The position numbers and the translations under genes are program-made. Below the pieces are notes generated by a model. The model was not told the origin of the DNA and searched no databases. It worked only from the letters and a program-made list of their open reading frames with translations. This document shows, piece by piece, positions 1-6,475 of a stretch of DNA of 12,576 bases (position 1 is the first letter of the stretch; each line of letters starts with the position of its first letter). Origin of the DNA: CAVQGF01 sp045807945 (GTDB lineage Bacteria; Acidobacteriota; Terriglobia; Terriglobales; Acidobacteriaceae); assembly GCA_045807945.1 (NCBI GenBank), contig JBJMGI010000041.1, positions 1 through 12,576 on the forward strand. The letters run 5' to 3'.

Positions 1-85
1 CCAGGAATCCGGCCTGCTCCAGGTAGTGCTTGATCAGCCGGGAGATATCGGCGTCGTCTTCGACTACGAATACCGTCTGCTTCAT
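1..85 (-). CDS. Response regulator receiver domain, N-terminal fragment
   Basis: Only the first 28 codons are inside the window; the gene runs off the left edge. The translation begins MKQTVFVVEDDADIS and continues RLIKHYLEQAGF. This is the opening beta strand, acidic pocket (E9, D10, D11) and first helix of a CheY-like receiver domain. The phosphoacceptor aspartate and the output domain lie outside, so the effector type cannot be told; an OmpR/PhoB-type DNA-binding regulator is the commonest possibility. There is no Shine-Dalgarno sequence before the ATG at 85. Instead a TAGAAT hexamer sits 7 bases upstream, suggesting a leaderless transcript. It is divergent from the next gene. Confidence 0.85.
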   Translation of the reverse strand, partial: MKQTVFVVEDDADISRLIKHYLEQAGFL

Positions 86-92
86 AACACGG

Positions 93-98
93 ATTCTA
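93..98 (-). promoter_or_regulatory. Candidate -10 element for a leaderless response-regulator mRNA
   Basis: On the minus strand TAGAAT ends 7 bases before the ATG at 85, the distance expected if transcription starts on the A of the start codon. No ribosome binding site is visible in between. No convincing -35 hexamer is found 16 to 18 bases further upstream, so this is a weak call. Confidence 0.3.
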
Positions 99-278
99 CT
101 CAGGCAATGTTAAAGCAGGATGAAAGATATGTTAGGGGCGCAACTACCTTAGGCGCAGCAGCTTAGGATTCTCGGGCGACGTCTAGGTAAAGATTTCATG
201 CGGTTTTCAACTGTGTTGCGCATCGAACCTAACCAGAGCACTGGAATCCAAAGGCTTCCGGTGCTCGGAGGTACAGTC

Positions 279-608
279 ATGTGGGGACGCGGTATTTTCC
301 TCGCTATGCTGTCGCCAGGCCTGCTACTGGCGCAAGATTTGTCCACGCCATTCGCGCCCGGGGACAGCTTTTCCATCTCGCACACGCCGATGAACGCCAA
401 ACTGGTGCCGCTCGATTGCGACGCCAAGAAAATCCCTATTCACACCTACAGACACGCGGGGAACGAAGCGACATTCTTGATCCCTGAAGATTCGCCCACG
501 TGCACGTACGAGGTGAATGGGACGACGATAAAAGTCGTGCGGCCCGAGAGCAGTAATAAGAGATTGCCCGATCAGCGCGTGCAGGCATTGAAGCTGAAGT
601 CGCCATAA
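279..608 (+). CDS. Small secreted protein of unknown function
   Basis: A 109-residue protein that I do not recognise. I chose the ATG at 279 rather than the in-frame ATG at 198 because a GGAGG ribosome binding site lies 7 bases upstream of 279. The product then starts directly with a signal peptide (MWGRGIFLAMLSPGLLLA, cleavage likely before QD at 19-20). The mature part is about 90 residues with exactly two cysteines (C47 and C75) that could form a disulfide in the periplasm, and a basic C terminus (QALKLKSP). No catalytic motif, repeat or second membrane segment is seen. It stands alone, divergent from the response regulator and convergent with the aspartyl protease, so context gives no functional clue. 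Confidence 0.65.
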   Translation: MWGRGIFLAMLSPGLLLAQDLSTPFAPGDSFSISHTPMNAKLVPLDCDAKKIPIHTYRHAGNEATFLIPEDSPTCTYEVNGTTIKVVRPESSNKRLPDQRVQALKLKSP

Positions 609-689
609 CCGGTCGACGACGTGGGGCTCGGATCGGGAGTTCCTGATGCGCTGCAGGGAATCCCTATTTCTTCGAAGTGAACTGAACGG

Positions 690-1880
690 TCACACCAGAT
701 CACGCAAGACGATCGTGACATCGCGAGCCTTGCCGCCGGATGAGATCTGGAAAATCATTCTCGTTCCGGCGGGAAGCTTCCGCAGCGAGTCTCTGAAGTC
801 GGGCAAGAAATAGGAGCTCGCCTTCTCCCCGTCGATCGAGGTCACGACGTCGCCGGTCTTGATGCCCGCCTGCGCCGCCGGACTTCCCGCGATCACGTCT
901 ACCACGTGAAAGTGATCGCCCTCTTGTCCAAGCCACATGCCTGCGCGTTCCCAGCTATCGTGCCTGCCGTACTCAGAATTCTTTTCGAAGATGATGCGCT
1001 TGCGCGCATAGTCGAACGTAACGTCGAACTGCGAGAGCACGCCTGGTCCTATCAGGCCCGCCATTGAGCTCGATGTGGTGAGTCCGCTTTTTTGCAGCGA
1101 GAGCCGGATCACGATGTCTTGAACGGAAGTCTCTCCGAACTTCAGGCTCTGAGCGCGCGCCAACTGCGAGCGCACCGGCCCGCCGATTCCCCACCCCGTC
1201 ACTCCTTCCAACTTAGGGTTGTACTTTTGCCGAAGATGATTGGAGTCTGTCCATGGGCCATAGAGCAACATTGCCGAGCGCGCACCAGTATCCACTCCGA
1301 ATTTTCCGCGGACCCCGTCCAACTCGGCTTCGATCACCGGGATCTGTCTGGGACGCTCGAACGGCACGACCGACCCGCTGCCCCTGTAATTGAACTTCTC
1401 GGGCAAGGTGAACGTGAGCTCTTTGTGGATGTAATCATGTTTGGCAACGAGTTCCTGGAATACTTCTAACCCGATGATGCCGTCCAGCGGCTGAGTTCCG
1501 AATACCTCCGCCGAATCGTCGTCAGAGAGCACCCCAATGTCCAGGTCGTAAAAATGGGCATCGCCGATTTGGAGTTCGTTTAAGTGCGTCTCGCCACTCG
1601 CGACCGTCTTCTCACCCACACCGCGCTGCTGTGATTCGTTCACGATCTTCAACCCGAGTCGCTGTGCCGCGGGGCGCATGATGGTCCCGCTCGCGCCGGT
1701 ATCCAGGATGAAATGAAAAGGGCCCTGGCCATTCACCTTAACTTCAACAAAAACACGATTGTCGATTAGCCGGAACGGGACTTTGAACGAAGTTTGACCA
1801 CCATCAACTTTGACGGGGGCAGCAGGGGCGGCGGCCGCCGTGGCGACGACAAGGATCAGGAGAAGAAGCTTCATTCGCAT
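690..1880 (-). CDS. Secreted retropepsin-like aspartyl protease with C-terminal PDZ domain
   Basis: A 396-residue protein. Residues 1 to about 20 form a signal peptide (hydrophobic LLLLILVVATAAAA, then APAAP). Two aspartyl protease half-domains follow: the first has FILDTGASG (catalytic D60) and the second FGVDTGA (D197), so both active-site aspartates can come from one chain, unlike single-domain retropepsins. Residues about 320-395 are a PDZ domain with the typical VIAGSPAAQAGIKTGDVVTSIDG segment. The protein probably cleaves or binds peptides in the periplasm; the substrate is unknown. It lies 42 bases after the acyltransferase on the same strand and may be the last gene of the sigma/anti-sigma operon. 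An internal ATG two codons later (1874) is an equally possible start; neither has a good ribosome binding site. Confidence 0.9.
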   Translation of the reverse strand: MRMKLLLLILVVATAAAAPAAPVKVDGGQTSFKVPFRLIDNRVFVEVKVNGQGPFHFILDTGASGTIMRPAAQRLGLKIVNESQQRGVGEKTVASGETHLNELQIGDAHFYDLDIGVLSDDDSAEVFGTQPLDGIIGLEVFQELVAKHDYIHKELTFTLPEKFNYRGSGSVVPFERPRQIPVIEAELDGVRGKFGVDTGARSAMLLYGPWTDSNHLRQKYNPKLEGVTGWGIGGPVRSQLARAQSLKFGETSVQDIVIRLSLQKSGLTTSSSMAGLIGPGVLSQFDVTFDYARKRIIFEKNSEYGRHDSWERAGMWLGQEGDHFHVVDVIAGSPAAQAGIKTGDVVTSIDGEKASSYFLPDFRDSLRKLPAGTRMIFQISSGGKARDVTIVLRDLV

Positions 1881-1922
1881 GAAGAACAGACGGCCTGTCG
1901 CCCTGGACGTAACGCATCATTT

Positions 1923-2684
1923 TTACTGGCGAGTCTCGGCCACAACTGCTGCGCGCGATTCCGATAAACGGATCACTTCGTTCCGCGTCGCCTCCGCTGT
2001 TTGTTTGCGGTCTTGCATTCCACGCATCGCGGTCCCGAAATTGATGTTCGCGACGATGGTGTGAATCGCGAACATGCGAAACAAATGCGGCACCAACGTC
2101 ATCTCTCCCCAATAGCACACGTCGTTCGCAACCGAACCACTGGAGACTTCGTATCCGATCCACGCCGGCGTGATCGTCGCTCTCGAAGCTATCGCCGGCT
2201 CGAACAACGAAGGACGAAACGGCAGGACGGTGCTTCCATCGGAGCTGGTTCCTTCAGGAAAGAGGACGACCGGCACACCAGACCGCAGCACCCCGTCTAT
2301 ACTTTCGTTGAACTTGGCCGTATCGAGCCTACGTTCGCGGTCCACGAACAATGTTCCCGACCTCGCGGCGAGCCAGCCGAAGATCGGCCATGAACCCACT
2401 TCCTTTTTTGCGATGAACGCGCACGGCACGATGGAACTGAGCGCGAGGATATCGGCGTAACCGAGATGATTGGCCACGATCAGCCCCTCGCGTGGGATAT
2501 CACCCTCAACTCGCAGCTCCACTCCGACCCTGCGCACCGCGCGGCTGCAGACGCCCTGCAACCAACCGGCACGTTCTTTCGCCGAGAGGGGCCCACGTAC
2601 TCGCATGCAGACGAACAAGACCGCCCCCTCGAACGAGGTCCAAAGGATTGCGAGCACGCGGATCACGGCGCGGATGGGGCCCAT
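1923..2684 (-). CDS. plsC: 1-acyl-sn-glycerol-3-phosphate acyltransferase (PlsC-like)
   Basis: A 253-residue lysophospholipid acyltransferase family member, expected to transfer an acyl chain to lysophosphatidate or a related lysolipid at the inner membrane face. Motif I, NHLGYAD (catalytic H73 and D78, the HX4D signature), is followed by FVDRERR at 113-119 and the substrate-binding FPEGTSSDG at 142-150. A hydrophobic stretch at about 8-26 probably anchors the protein. Length fits the family. It starts 58 bases after the anti-sigma gene and ends 42 bases before the protease gene, all on one strand, suggesting cotranscription. Whether it is the housekeeping PlsC or a specialised acyltransferase (for example for ornithine lipids) cannot be told. 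No strong ribosome binding site precedes the ATG. Confidence 0.9.
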   Translation of the reverse strand: MGPIRAVIRVLAILWTSFEGAVLFVCMRVRGPLSAKERAGWLQGVCSRAVRRVGVELRVEGDIPREGLIVANHLGYADILALSSIVPCAFIAKKEVGSWPIFGWLAARSGTLFVDRERRLDTAKFNESIDGVLRSGVPVVLFPEGTSSDGSTVLPFRPSLFEPAIASRATITPAWIGYEVSSGSVANDVCYWGEMTLVPHLFRMFAIHTIVANINFGTAMRGMQDRKQTAEATRNEVIRLSESRAAVVAETRQ

Positions 2685-2742
2685 ATAAAGGATGAAATGG
2701 AGTGTAGGTGGGTTAAAGGAAGGAAAGCAAACTTGTTGCTGG

Positions 2743-3483
2743 TCAGCTCTGCCGCTTCAATCGCTCGCACAGCTCGCGCACGTCGTTCGGATTCACATCG
2801 CTGACCGCGAAGTAGCGCAGCCCGTCCTCAGTCCAGCTCTGCGTGTTGAAGCCTAACCTTCTGTTCGGGCCGGCATCTTCGCCCAGCCGCGCCGTCTCGC
2901 TGGTCTCGCGCATGACGAAGACGGAAATGCGATGCTGCCGCACCGCGAACACCAATTGCGCCACCGGATTCTGCTGGACGTAAGAAACTTTGCCACCCAC
3001 GAGCGTGAATTGCGACCCTTCTATATTGGGCATATCGACGCTGAACGGCACCTTGCCCTGGAACCACGGCTTCACATTGTGCGAGTCGGTCGAGACAACG
3101 TCCACTGGGTTCGCGCTCGCCATAGTTGCAACATGCTCATCTACAAATTGCGAGACTAATTCGTGGCCGCGGGCGCGCTGCTGGAAGATGCCGAAACCGG
3201 CAACCAAGATGATGGCAGCCGCGGCCGTTGCGAGAGCCGGTAGCCAGTTCCAGCGCGCAGTCCTCGCCGGCTTGGCGCCAAGCATCCGTTTTTCAAATTC
3301 TGCTGAGGGAGAGAATCTCTGCCCCGCGAGTCGCGTCTGGCTCTTTAACCGTTGCCGCGCAACTGCTTCCGCGGAGCACGCGGCGCATCCACGCAGGTGC
3401 CCCTGAAAATCGCGCAGCTCGGCCGCAGGAAGTTCCAGATCAACGAAAGCGTCGAGTTTGTCCTGCCAGATCTCGCAATTCAT
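2743..3483 (-). CDS. Membrane-anchored zf-HC2 anti-sigma factor
   Basis: A 246-residue anti-sigma factor of the RsiW/COG5662 type, expected to hold the neighbouring sigma factor at the membrane until a signal releases it. The cytoplasmic N terminus has the zinc-binding anti-sigma signature H29-X3-C33-X2-C36, with C3 as a likely fourth ligand. Residues about 80-100 are a single transmembrane helix (WLPALATAAAAIILVAGF). The remaining ~145 residues would be periplasmic and form the sensor domain, including the VDVVSTDSHNVKPWFQGK segment seen in this anti-sigma family. The start ATG overlaps the sigma stop codon by 4 bases (ATGA), implying translational coupling and fixed stoichiometry. Confidence 0.92.
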   Translation of the reverse strand: MNCEIWQDKLDAFVDLELPAAELRDFQGHLRGCAACSAEAVARQRLKSQTRLAGQRFSPSAEFEKRMLGAKPARTARWNWLPALATAAAAIILVAGFGIFQQRARGHELVSQFVDEHVATMASANPVDVVSTDSHNVKPWFQGKVPFSVDMPNIEGSQFTLVGGKVSYVQQNPVAQLVFAVRQHRISVFVMRETSETARLGEDAGPNRRLGFNTQSWTEDGLRYFAVSDVNPNDVRELCERLKRQS

Positions 3484-4013
3484 CTCGCTACCCTCAATTC
3501 ATCCTCGGCAAGCATCCCCCGCAGCAATCTTCGCGCGCGCGATATCCGCGACATCACTGTTCCGATCGGCAATCCCAACGTGTCGGCAATGTCCTGGTAC
3601 CGCATCTCTTCCACATCGCAGAGGAGCAGCACCTCGCGGAAGTGGAGCGGCAGCCGGCCGAGCGCGACTTGGATCCGCTCCTGCAATCCGGAGCTGAGCA
3701 AGATGCTCTCCGGCGTTTGTGGATCCGGCGGAAGCAATATCTCTTCTCCTTCTTCTTCTATGGAGACGTGCACCAGCGACTTGGATCTTGAAGTCAAAAA
3801 AGTGTTCCTCAATATGCGGAACATCCAAGCGCGAAAGTTTGTTCCCTGCTGGAAGCTGGAAAAACTTTTTAGGGCTTTCGCGAACGACTCCTGAACCAGG
3901 TCTTCGGCTTCGTGATCGTTGTGCGAAAGCCAGCGGGCAAAGTTGTACAACGGCTTGAGCAGCGGCGTTGCCAGCTCCTCGAATGTGTTCCCGCCTTCGA
4001 CTCCGGCTCTCAC
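3480..4013 (-). CDS. ECF sigma factor (sigma-70 family)
   Basis: A 177-residue extracytoplasmic-function sigma factor with only regions 2 and 4. Region 2 spans about 18-75 (AEDLVQESFAKAL, then FRAWMFRILRN) and binds core polymerase and the -10 element. Region 4 spans about 115-165 and ends in a helix-turn-helix (YQDIADTLGLPIGTVMSRISRARRLL) that binds the -35 element. The GTG start at 4013 is fixed by an in-frame TAG five codons upstream; this TAG overlaps an AGGAGG ribosome binding site lying 11 bases before the GTG. It overlaps the anti-sigma gene by 4 bases. A GGAAT-N16-AGTTAT motif just upstream matches ECF promoters, so autoregulation is likely. Confidence 0.95.
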   Translation of the reverse strand: MRAGVEGGNTFEELATPLLKPLYNFARWLSHNDHEAEDLVQESFAKALKSFSSFQQGTNFRAWMFRILRNTFLTSRSKSLVHVSIEEEGEEILLPPDPQTPESILLSSGLQERIQVALGRLPLHFREVLLLCDVEEMRYQDIADTLGLPIGTVMSRISRARRLLRGMLAEDELRVAR

Positions 4014-4035
4014 CCGGGCGGCTGCCTCCTATCGC

Positions 4036-4062
4036 ATAACTTGCGTCCCGCGATTCTATTCC
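4036..4062 (-). promoter_or_regulatory. Candidate ECF-type promoter of the sigma operon
   Basis: On the minus strand GGAAT (4062-4058), a 16-base spacer and AGTTAT (4041-4036). GGAA at -35 with a GTT-containing -10 at this spacing is typical of ECF sigma promoters. The predicted start site, near 4030, falls at the edge of the AGGAGG ribosome binding site (4029-4024), giving a very short leader before the GTG at 4013. Its mirror copy on the plus strand drives the opposite block, which raises confidence in both. Confidence 0.55.
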
Positions 4063-4086
4063 CCTTTTCCGCAATTTTCTTTTTCC

Positions 4087-4113
4087 GGAATAAACCCCCT
4101 AAGTGCCCGTTAT
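4087..4113 (+). promoter_or_regulatory. Candidate ECF-type promoter of the phosphoesterase block
   Basis: GGAAT (4087-4091), a 16-base spacer and CGTTAT (4108-4113). This fits the general ECF pattern GGAA-N16/17-CGTT. A start near 4120 would give a leader of about 24 bases containing the AGGAGG ribosome binding site before the ATG at 4144. The -35 elements of this and the opposite promoter are separated by a 24-base pyrimidine-rich tract (4063-4086). Confidence 0.6.
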
Positions 4114-4143
4114 CCCACTGACAAGTTCAACTCAGGAGGCAGC

Positions 4144-5103
4144 ATGTCGGACTACATCACAGACGATCACAGCAAAGACGGTATCAACCGCCGCGGATTT
4201 CTCAAATGCATGGCCTGGGCAGGGGCCGGAACCTACATCGTGTTGCAAGGTGGAGTGCTGAAGTCGTTCGCGTTGAGCGAAATGGGCAAGCACTCCGCCC
4301 GCGATCTGAAGGGCGAACTCAGCTTCGTGCAGATCAGCGACAGCCATATCGGATTCAATAAGGCTGCGAACCCCGATGTTGTGGCCACGCTGAACGCCGC
4401 CATCGACAAAATCAACGCTCTGGAGACGCCGCCCGCTTTCGTGCTGCACACCGGCGACCTCACTCATCTTTCAAAGGCGGCCGAGTTCGACACCCTCGAG
4501 CAGTCGCTGAAAGCGATAAAGACCGACAGCTTCTTCTACGTCCCCGGCGAGCACGACGTTTTGAATGACAACGGGCAGCAGTATCGCGAGCGCTTCGCAA
4601 AGGGCTCGCAGGGCGATGGCTGGTACAGCTTCGACCACAGTGGCACGCACTTCGTCGGGCTGGTGAACGTAATGAACCTGAAAGCCGGCGGCTTGGGCAC
4701 GCTCGGAAGCGAGCAGCTCGAGTGGCTCGAAAAAGACGTGAAGCACGTGAAGCACAGCACGCCCATCGTGCTCTTCGCGCACATCCCGTTGTGGTCGGTG
4801 TATCCGGAATGGGGATGGGGCACCGAAGACAGCGCGCAAGCGCTTTCGTATCTGAAGAAATTCGGCTCCGTCACAGTCTTGAACGGTCACATCCACCAGG
4901 TCATGCAGAAGGTGGAAGGCAAAGTCACTTTCCACACCGCAATGTCCACCGCTTTCCCGCAACCTGCGCCGGGCACGGCGCCTTCGCCGGGACCGATGAA
5001 GGTCCCCGACGAAAAACTGCGGTCCCTGCTTGGGATCACCGACGTAAACCTGATCCGCGGCAAGCATTCGCTCGCGATCATCGACTCGCCGCTCGCCGGC
5101 TAA
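4144..5103 (+). CDS. Tat-exported calcineurin-like metallophosphoesterase
   Basis: A 319-residue metallophosphoesterase. The N terminus carries a twin-arginine export signal (NRRGFLK at 15-21 followed by a hydrophobic stretch), so it is likely folded with its metals in the cytoplasm and exported. The metal-site motifs are in order: DSH (D66, H68), GDLTH (D105), GEHD (135-138), AHIP (H213) and GHIH (H249, H251). The third motif is normally GNHD; here Glu replaces the metal-bridging Asn. The substrate cannot be inferred. The ATG at 4144 has AGGAGG 6 bases upstream; an in-frame upstream extension back into the sigma gene is not credible. It is first in a block with cupredoxin (13-bp gap), DUF2231 and thioredoxin. 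Confidence 0.93.
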   Translation: MSDYITDDHSKDGINRRGFLKCMAWAGAGTYIVLQGGVLKSFALSEMGKHSARDLKGELSFVQISDSHIGFNKAANPDVVATLNAAIDKINALETPPAFVLHTGDLTHLSKAAEFDTLEQSLKAIKTDSFFYVPGEHDVLNDNGQQYRERFAKGSQGDGWYSFDHSGTHFVGLVNVMNLKAGGLGTLGSEQLEWLEKDVKHVKHSTPIVLFAHIPLWSVYPEWGWGTEDSAQALSYLKKFGSVTVLNGHIHQVMQKVEGKVTFHTAMSTAFPQPAPGTAPSPGPMKVPDEKLRSLLGITDVNLIRGKHSLAIIDSPLAG

Positions 5104-5116
5104 CAAGGAGAATGAA

Positions 5117-5506
5117 ATGGATCGACCGATCACACTGATGTTTTTTCTCGCGATGGCTTTCGCAGCCGTCACAATCGTGCAACCCGCTCTCGGACAGGGC
5201 GGCAGCGACGCGCCGCTCACCGCCGCGTCTCCGTATGACACAGCTCCGCTCTCGCGCACCATCACCATCGACAACTTCAGCTTCATGCCCGCGCCGATGA
5301 CTATTCCTGTGGGAACAACAATCACCTGGATCAACCGCGACGACGTGCCGCACACCGTGGTTGCCGAGAACCAACAGTTCAAATCAAAGGCGCTCGATAC
5401 CGACGAAAAGTTTTCCTACACCTTCGACAAACCCGGTACCTACTCCTACTTCTGCTCGATCCATCCCAAGATGGTGGCGAAGATCATCGTTGAGGAAGCG
5501 AAGTGA
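5117..5506 (+). CDS. Secreted plastocyanin-like cupredoxin
   Basis: A 129-residue type-1 copper protein. Residues 1-26 are a Sec signal peptide ending near ALG. The mature domain has the cupredoxin core (PVGTTITWINRDDVPHT, then YSYFCSIHPKM) with the four copper ligands H79, C113, H116 and M119. It probably transfers electrons in the periplasm or delivers copper; the partner is unknown. AAGGAG lies 6 bases before the ATG, and the gene follows the phosphoesterase by 13 bases and overlaps the DUF2231 gene by 4 bases (GTGA), so the three genes are almost certainly one transcript. Confidence 0.93.
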   Translation: MDRPITLMFFLAMAFAAVTIVQPALGQGGSDAPLTAASPYDTAPLSRTITIDNFSFMPAPMTIPVGTTITWINRDDVPHTVVAENQQFKSKALDTDEKFSYTFDKPGTYSYFCSIHPKMVAKIIVEEAK

Positions 5507-5949
5507 CCGGCCCCTTCGACATTCGCTCCGTGCTGCTCGCTAAACACGCGCAGCACGTAGTGCTGGTGCACTTCCCCATCGCGCTGTTCCTGGTCGGAGT
5601 GTTATTCGACCTGGTCGCGCAGCGCACGAAGCGGGCGGACTTGGAGGCGGTCGCCCGCTTCAACCTTCTGCTGGCGGCAGTCTTCGTCCTCCCGGTGATC
5701 GCGACAGGACTCGCGGCGTGGCAGTGGGCGCTGGAGGGCGCACGCCTCAAGGGCGTCCTGCTGCTGCACCTTGTTTTCGGGATCTCATCTGCGGTTGTAT
5801 GCCTCGCAATCGGCGCCGTCCACGTTCGTTCAATCCGCAAACCTGAGGCACAACTCCCGTTCTTCCGTCTGCCGCTTGAGATCATGGGAGCGCTGCTCAT
5901 GGCCATAACCGGTCACCTGGGCGGCATAGTGAGCGGTGTAGTGAGTTAG
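5503..5949 (+). CDS. DUF2231 membrane protein
   Basis: A 148-residue integral membrane protein with four predicted helices, at about 18-39, 53-72, 83-105 and 123-146. The first contains HVVLVHFPIAL, with H23 inside the helix, and the last GHLGGIVSGV; both are typical of DUF2231. Function is unknown. Histidines buried in the helices (H18, H23 and H137) leave heme or metal binding possible, but this is inference. The GTG start overlaps the cupredoxin stop codon, so translation is coupled, which suggests that it acts with the cupredoxin and phosphoesterase. Confidence 0.85.
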   Translation: MTGPFDIRSVLLAKHAQHVVLVHFPIALFLVGVLFDLVAQRTKRADLEAVARFNLLLAAVFVLPVIATGLAAWQWALEGARLKGVLLLHLVFGISSAVVCLAIGAVHVRSIRKPEAQLPFFRLPLEIMGALLMAITGHLGGIVSGVVS

Positions 5950-5996
5950 AGTCGCAACCCGGGCCAGACGCATCTACCGTATATAAAGGAAGCGCT

Positions 5997-6437
5997 ATGG
6001 TCCGGACCTGCACAAATTGCGGCACCAAGAACCGAATCCCGGCGAAGCACCTGGCCGATACCGGCCGTTGCGGCAAGTGCAAGTCAGCTTTGCCGCCGGT
6101 TGATTCTCCCCTCGACGTCGACACGGAACAGTTCGACGAGATCACGCGCGAAGCTCGCGTTCCGGTGCTGGTTGATTTTTGGGCTGCGTGGTGCGGCCCA
6201 TGCAGGATGGCGGCACCCGAAGTCGCACAAACTGCCAAAGACATGGCCGGGAAAGCAGTAGTAATAAAGGTAGACACGGAACGTCATCCGCAGCTCTCGG
6301 CGCGCTTCAACATCCGCGGCATTCCTTACTTTGCCGTCTTCGCCGCGGGCAAACCGGTCGTGCAGCAGGCCGGCCTGGTCGATCATAATCAGATGGAGAG
6401 CTGGCTCAAGAGCGCGGCTCCAACCGCCGCTGCCTAA
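5997..6437 (+). CDS. trxC: Thioredoxin 2 with N-terminal zinc finger
   Basis: A 146-residue cytoplasmic thioredoxin of the TrxC (Trx2) type that reduces protein disulfides. An N-terminal zinc-binding module has two CXXC pairs (C5/C8 and C25/C28). The thioredoxin fold carries the active site WCGPC (65-69) and the cis-proline loop GIPYF (P110). AAAGGA lies 6 bases upstream of the ATG. It follows the DUF2231 gene by 47 bases and precedes the formate dehydrogenase by 38 bases, so it could belong to either transcript. No ECF-type motif is seen directly upstream, nor a terminator on either side. Trx2 enzymes are linked to oxidative stress, which would fit an ECF-controlled envelope response. Confidence 0.95.
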   Translation: MVRTCTNCGTKNRIPAKHLADTGRCGKCKSALPPVDSPLDVDTEQFDEITREARVPVLVDFWAAWCGPCRMAAPEVAQTAKDMAGKAVVIKVDTERHPQLSARFNIRGIPYFAVFAAGKPVVQQAGLVDHNQMESWLKSAAPTAAA

Positions 6438-6475
6438 AGACATCTCGCAATCTTTTCTCCGCGTCACATCCAGTG

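Noticed and set aside
198..278. Longer start for the small secreted protein
   Set aside because: The ATG at 279 has GGAGG upstream and starts the signal peptide; the extension would bury the signal peptide internally.
654..664. Palindrome AGGGAATCCCT between convergent genes as a terminator
   Set aside because: Stem of 4 to 5 bp with a 1-3 base loop and no continuous T-tract; too weak to call.
3919..4143. Upstream extension of the phosphoesterase reading frame
   Set aside because: It overlaps the sigma gene and its promoter. The ATG at 4144 has AGGAGG and begins directly before the Tat signal.
4471..5382. Long reading frame of 303 codons on the minus strand
   Set aside because: It is the antisense of the phosphoesterase and cupredoxin genes, which have clear motifs; this one shows none.
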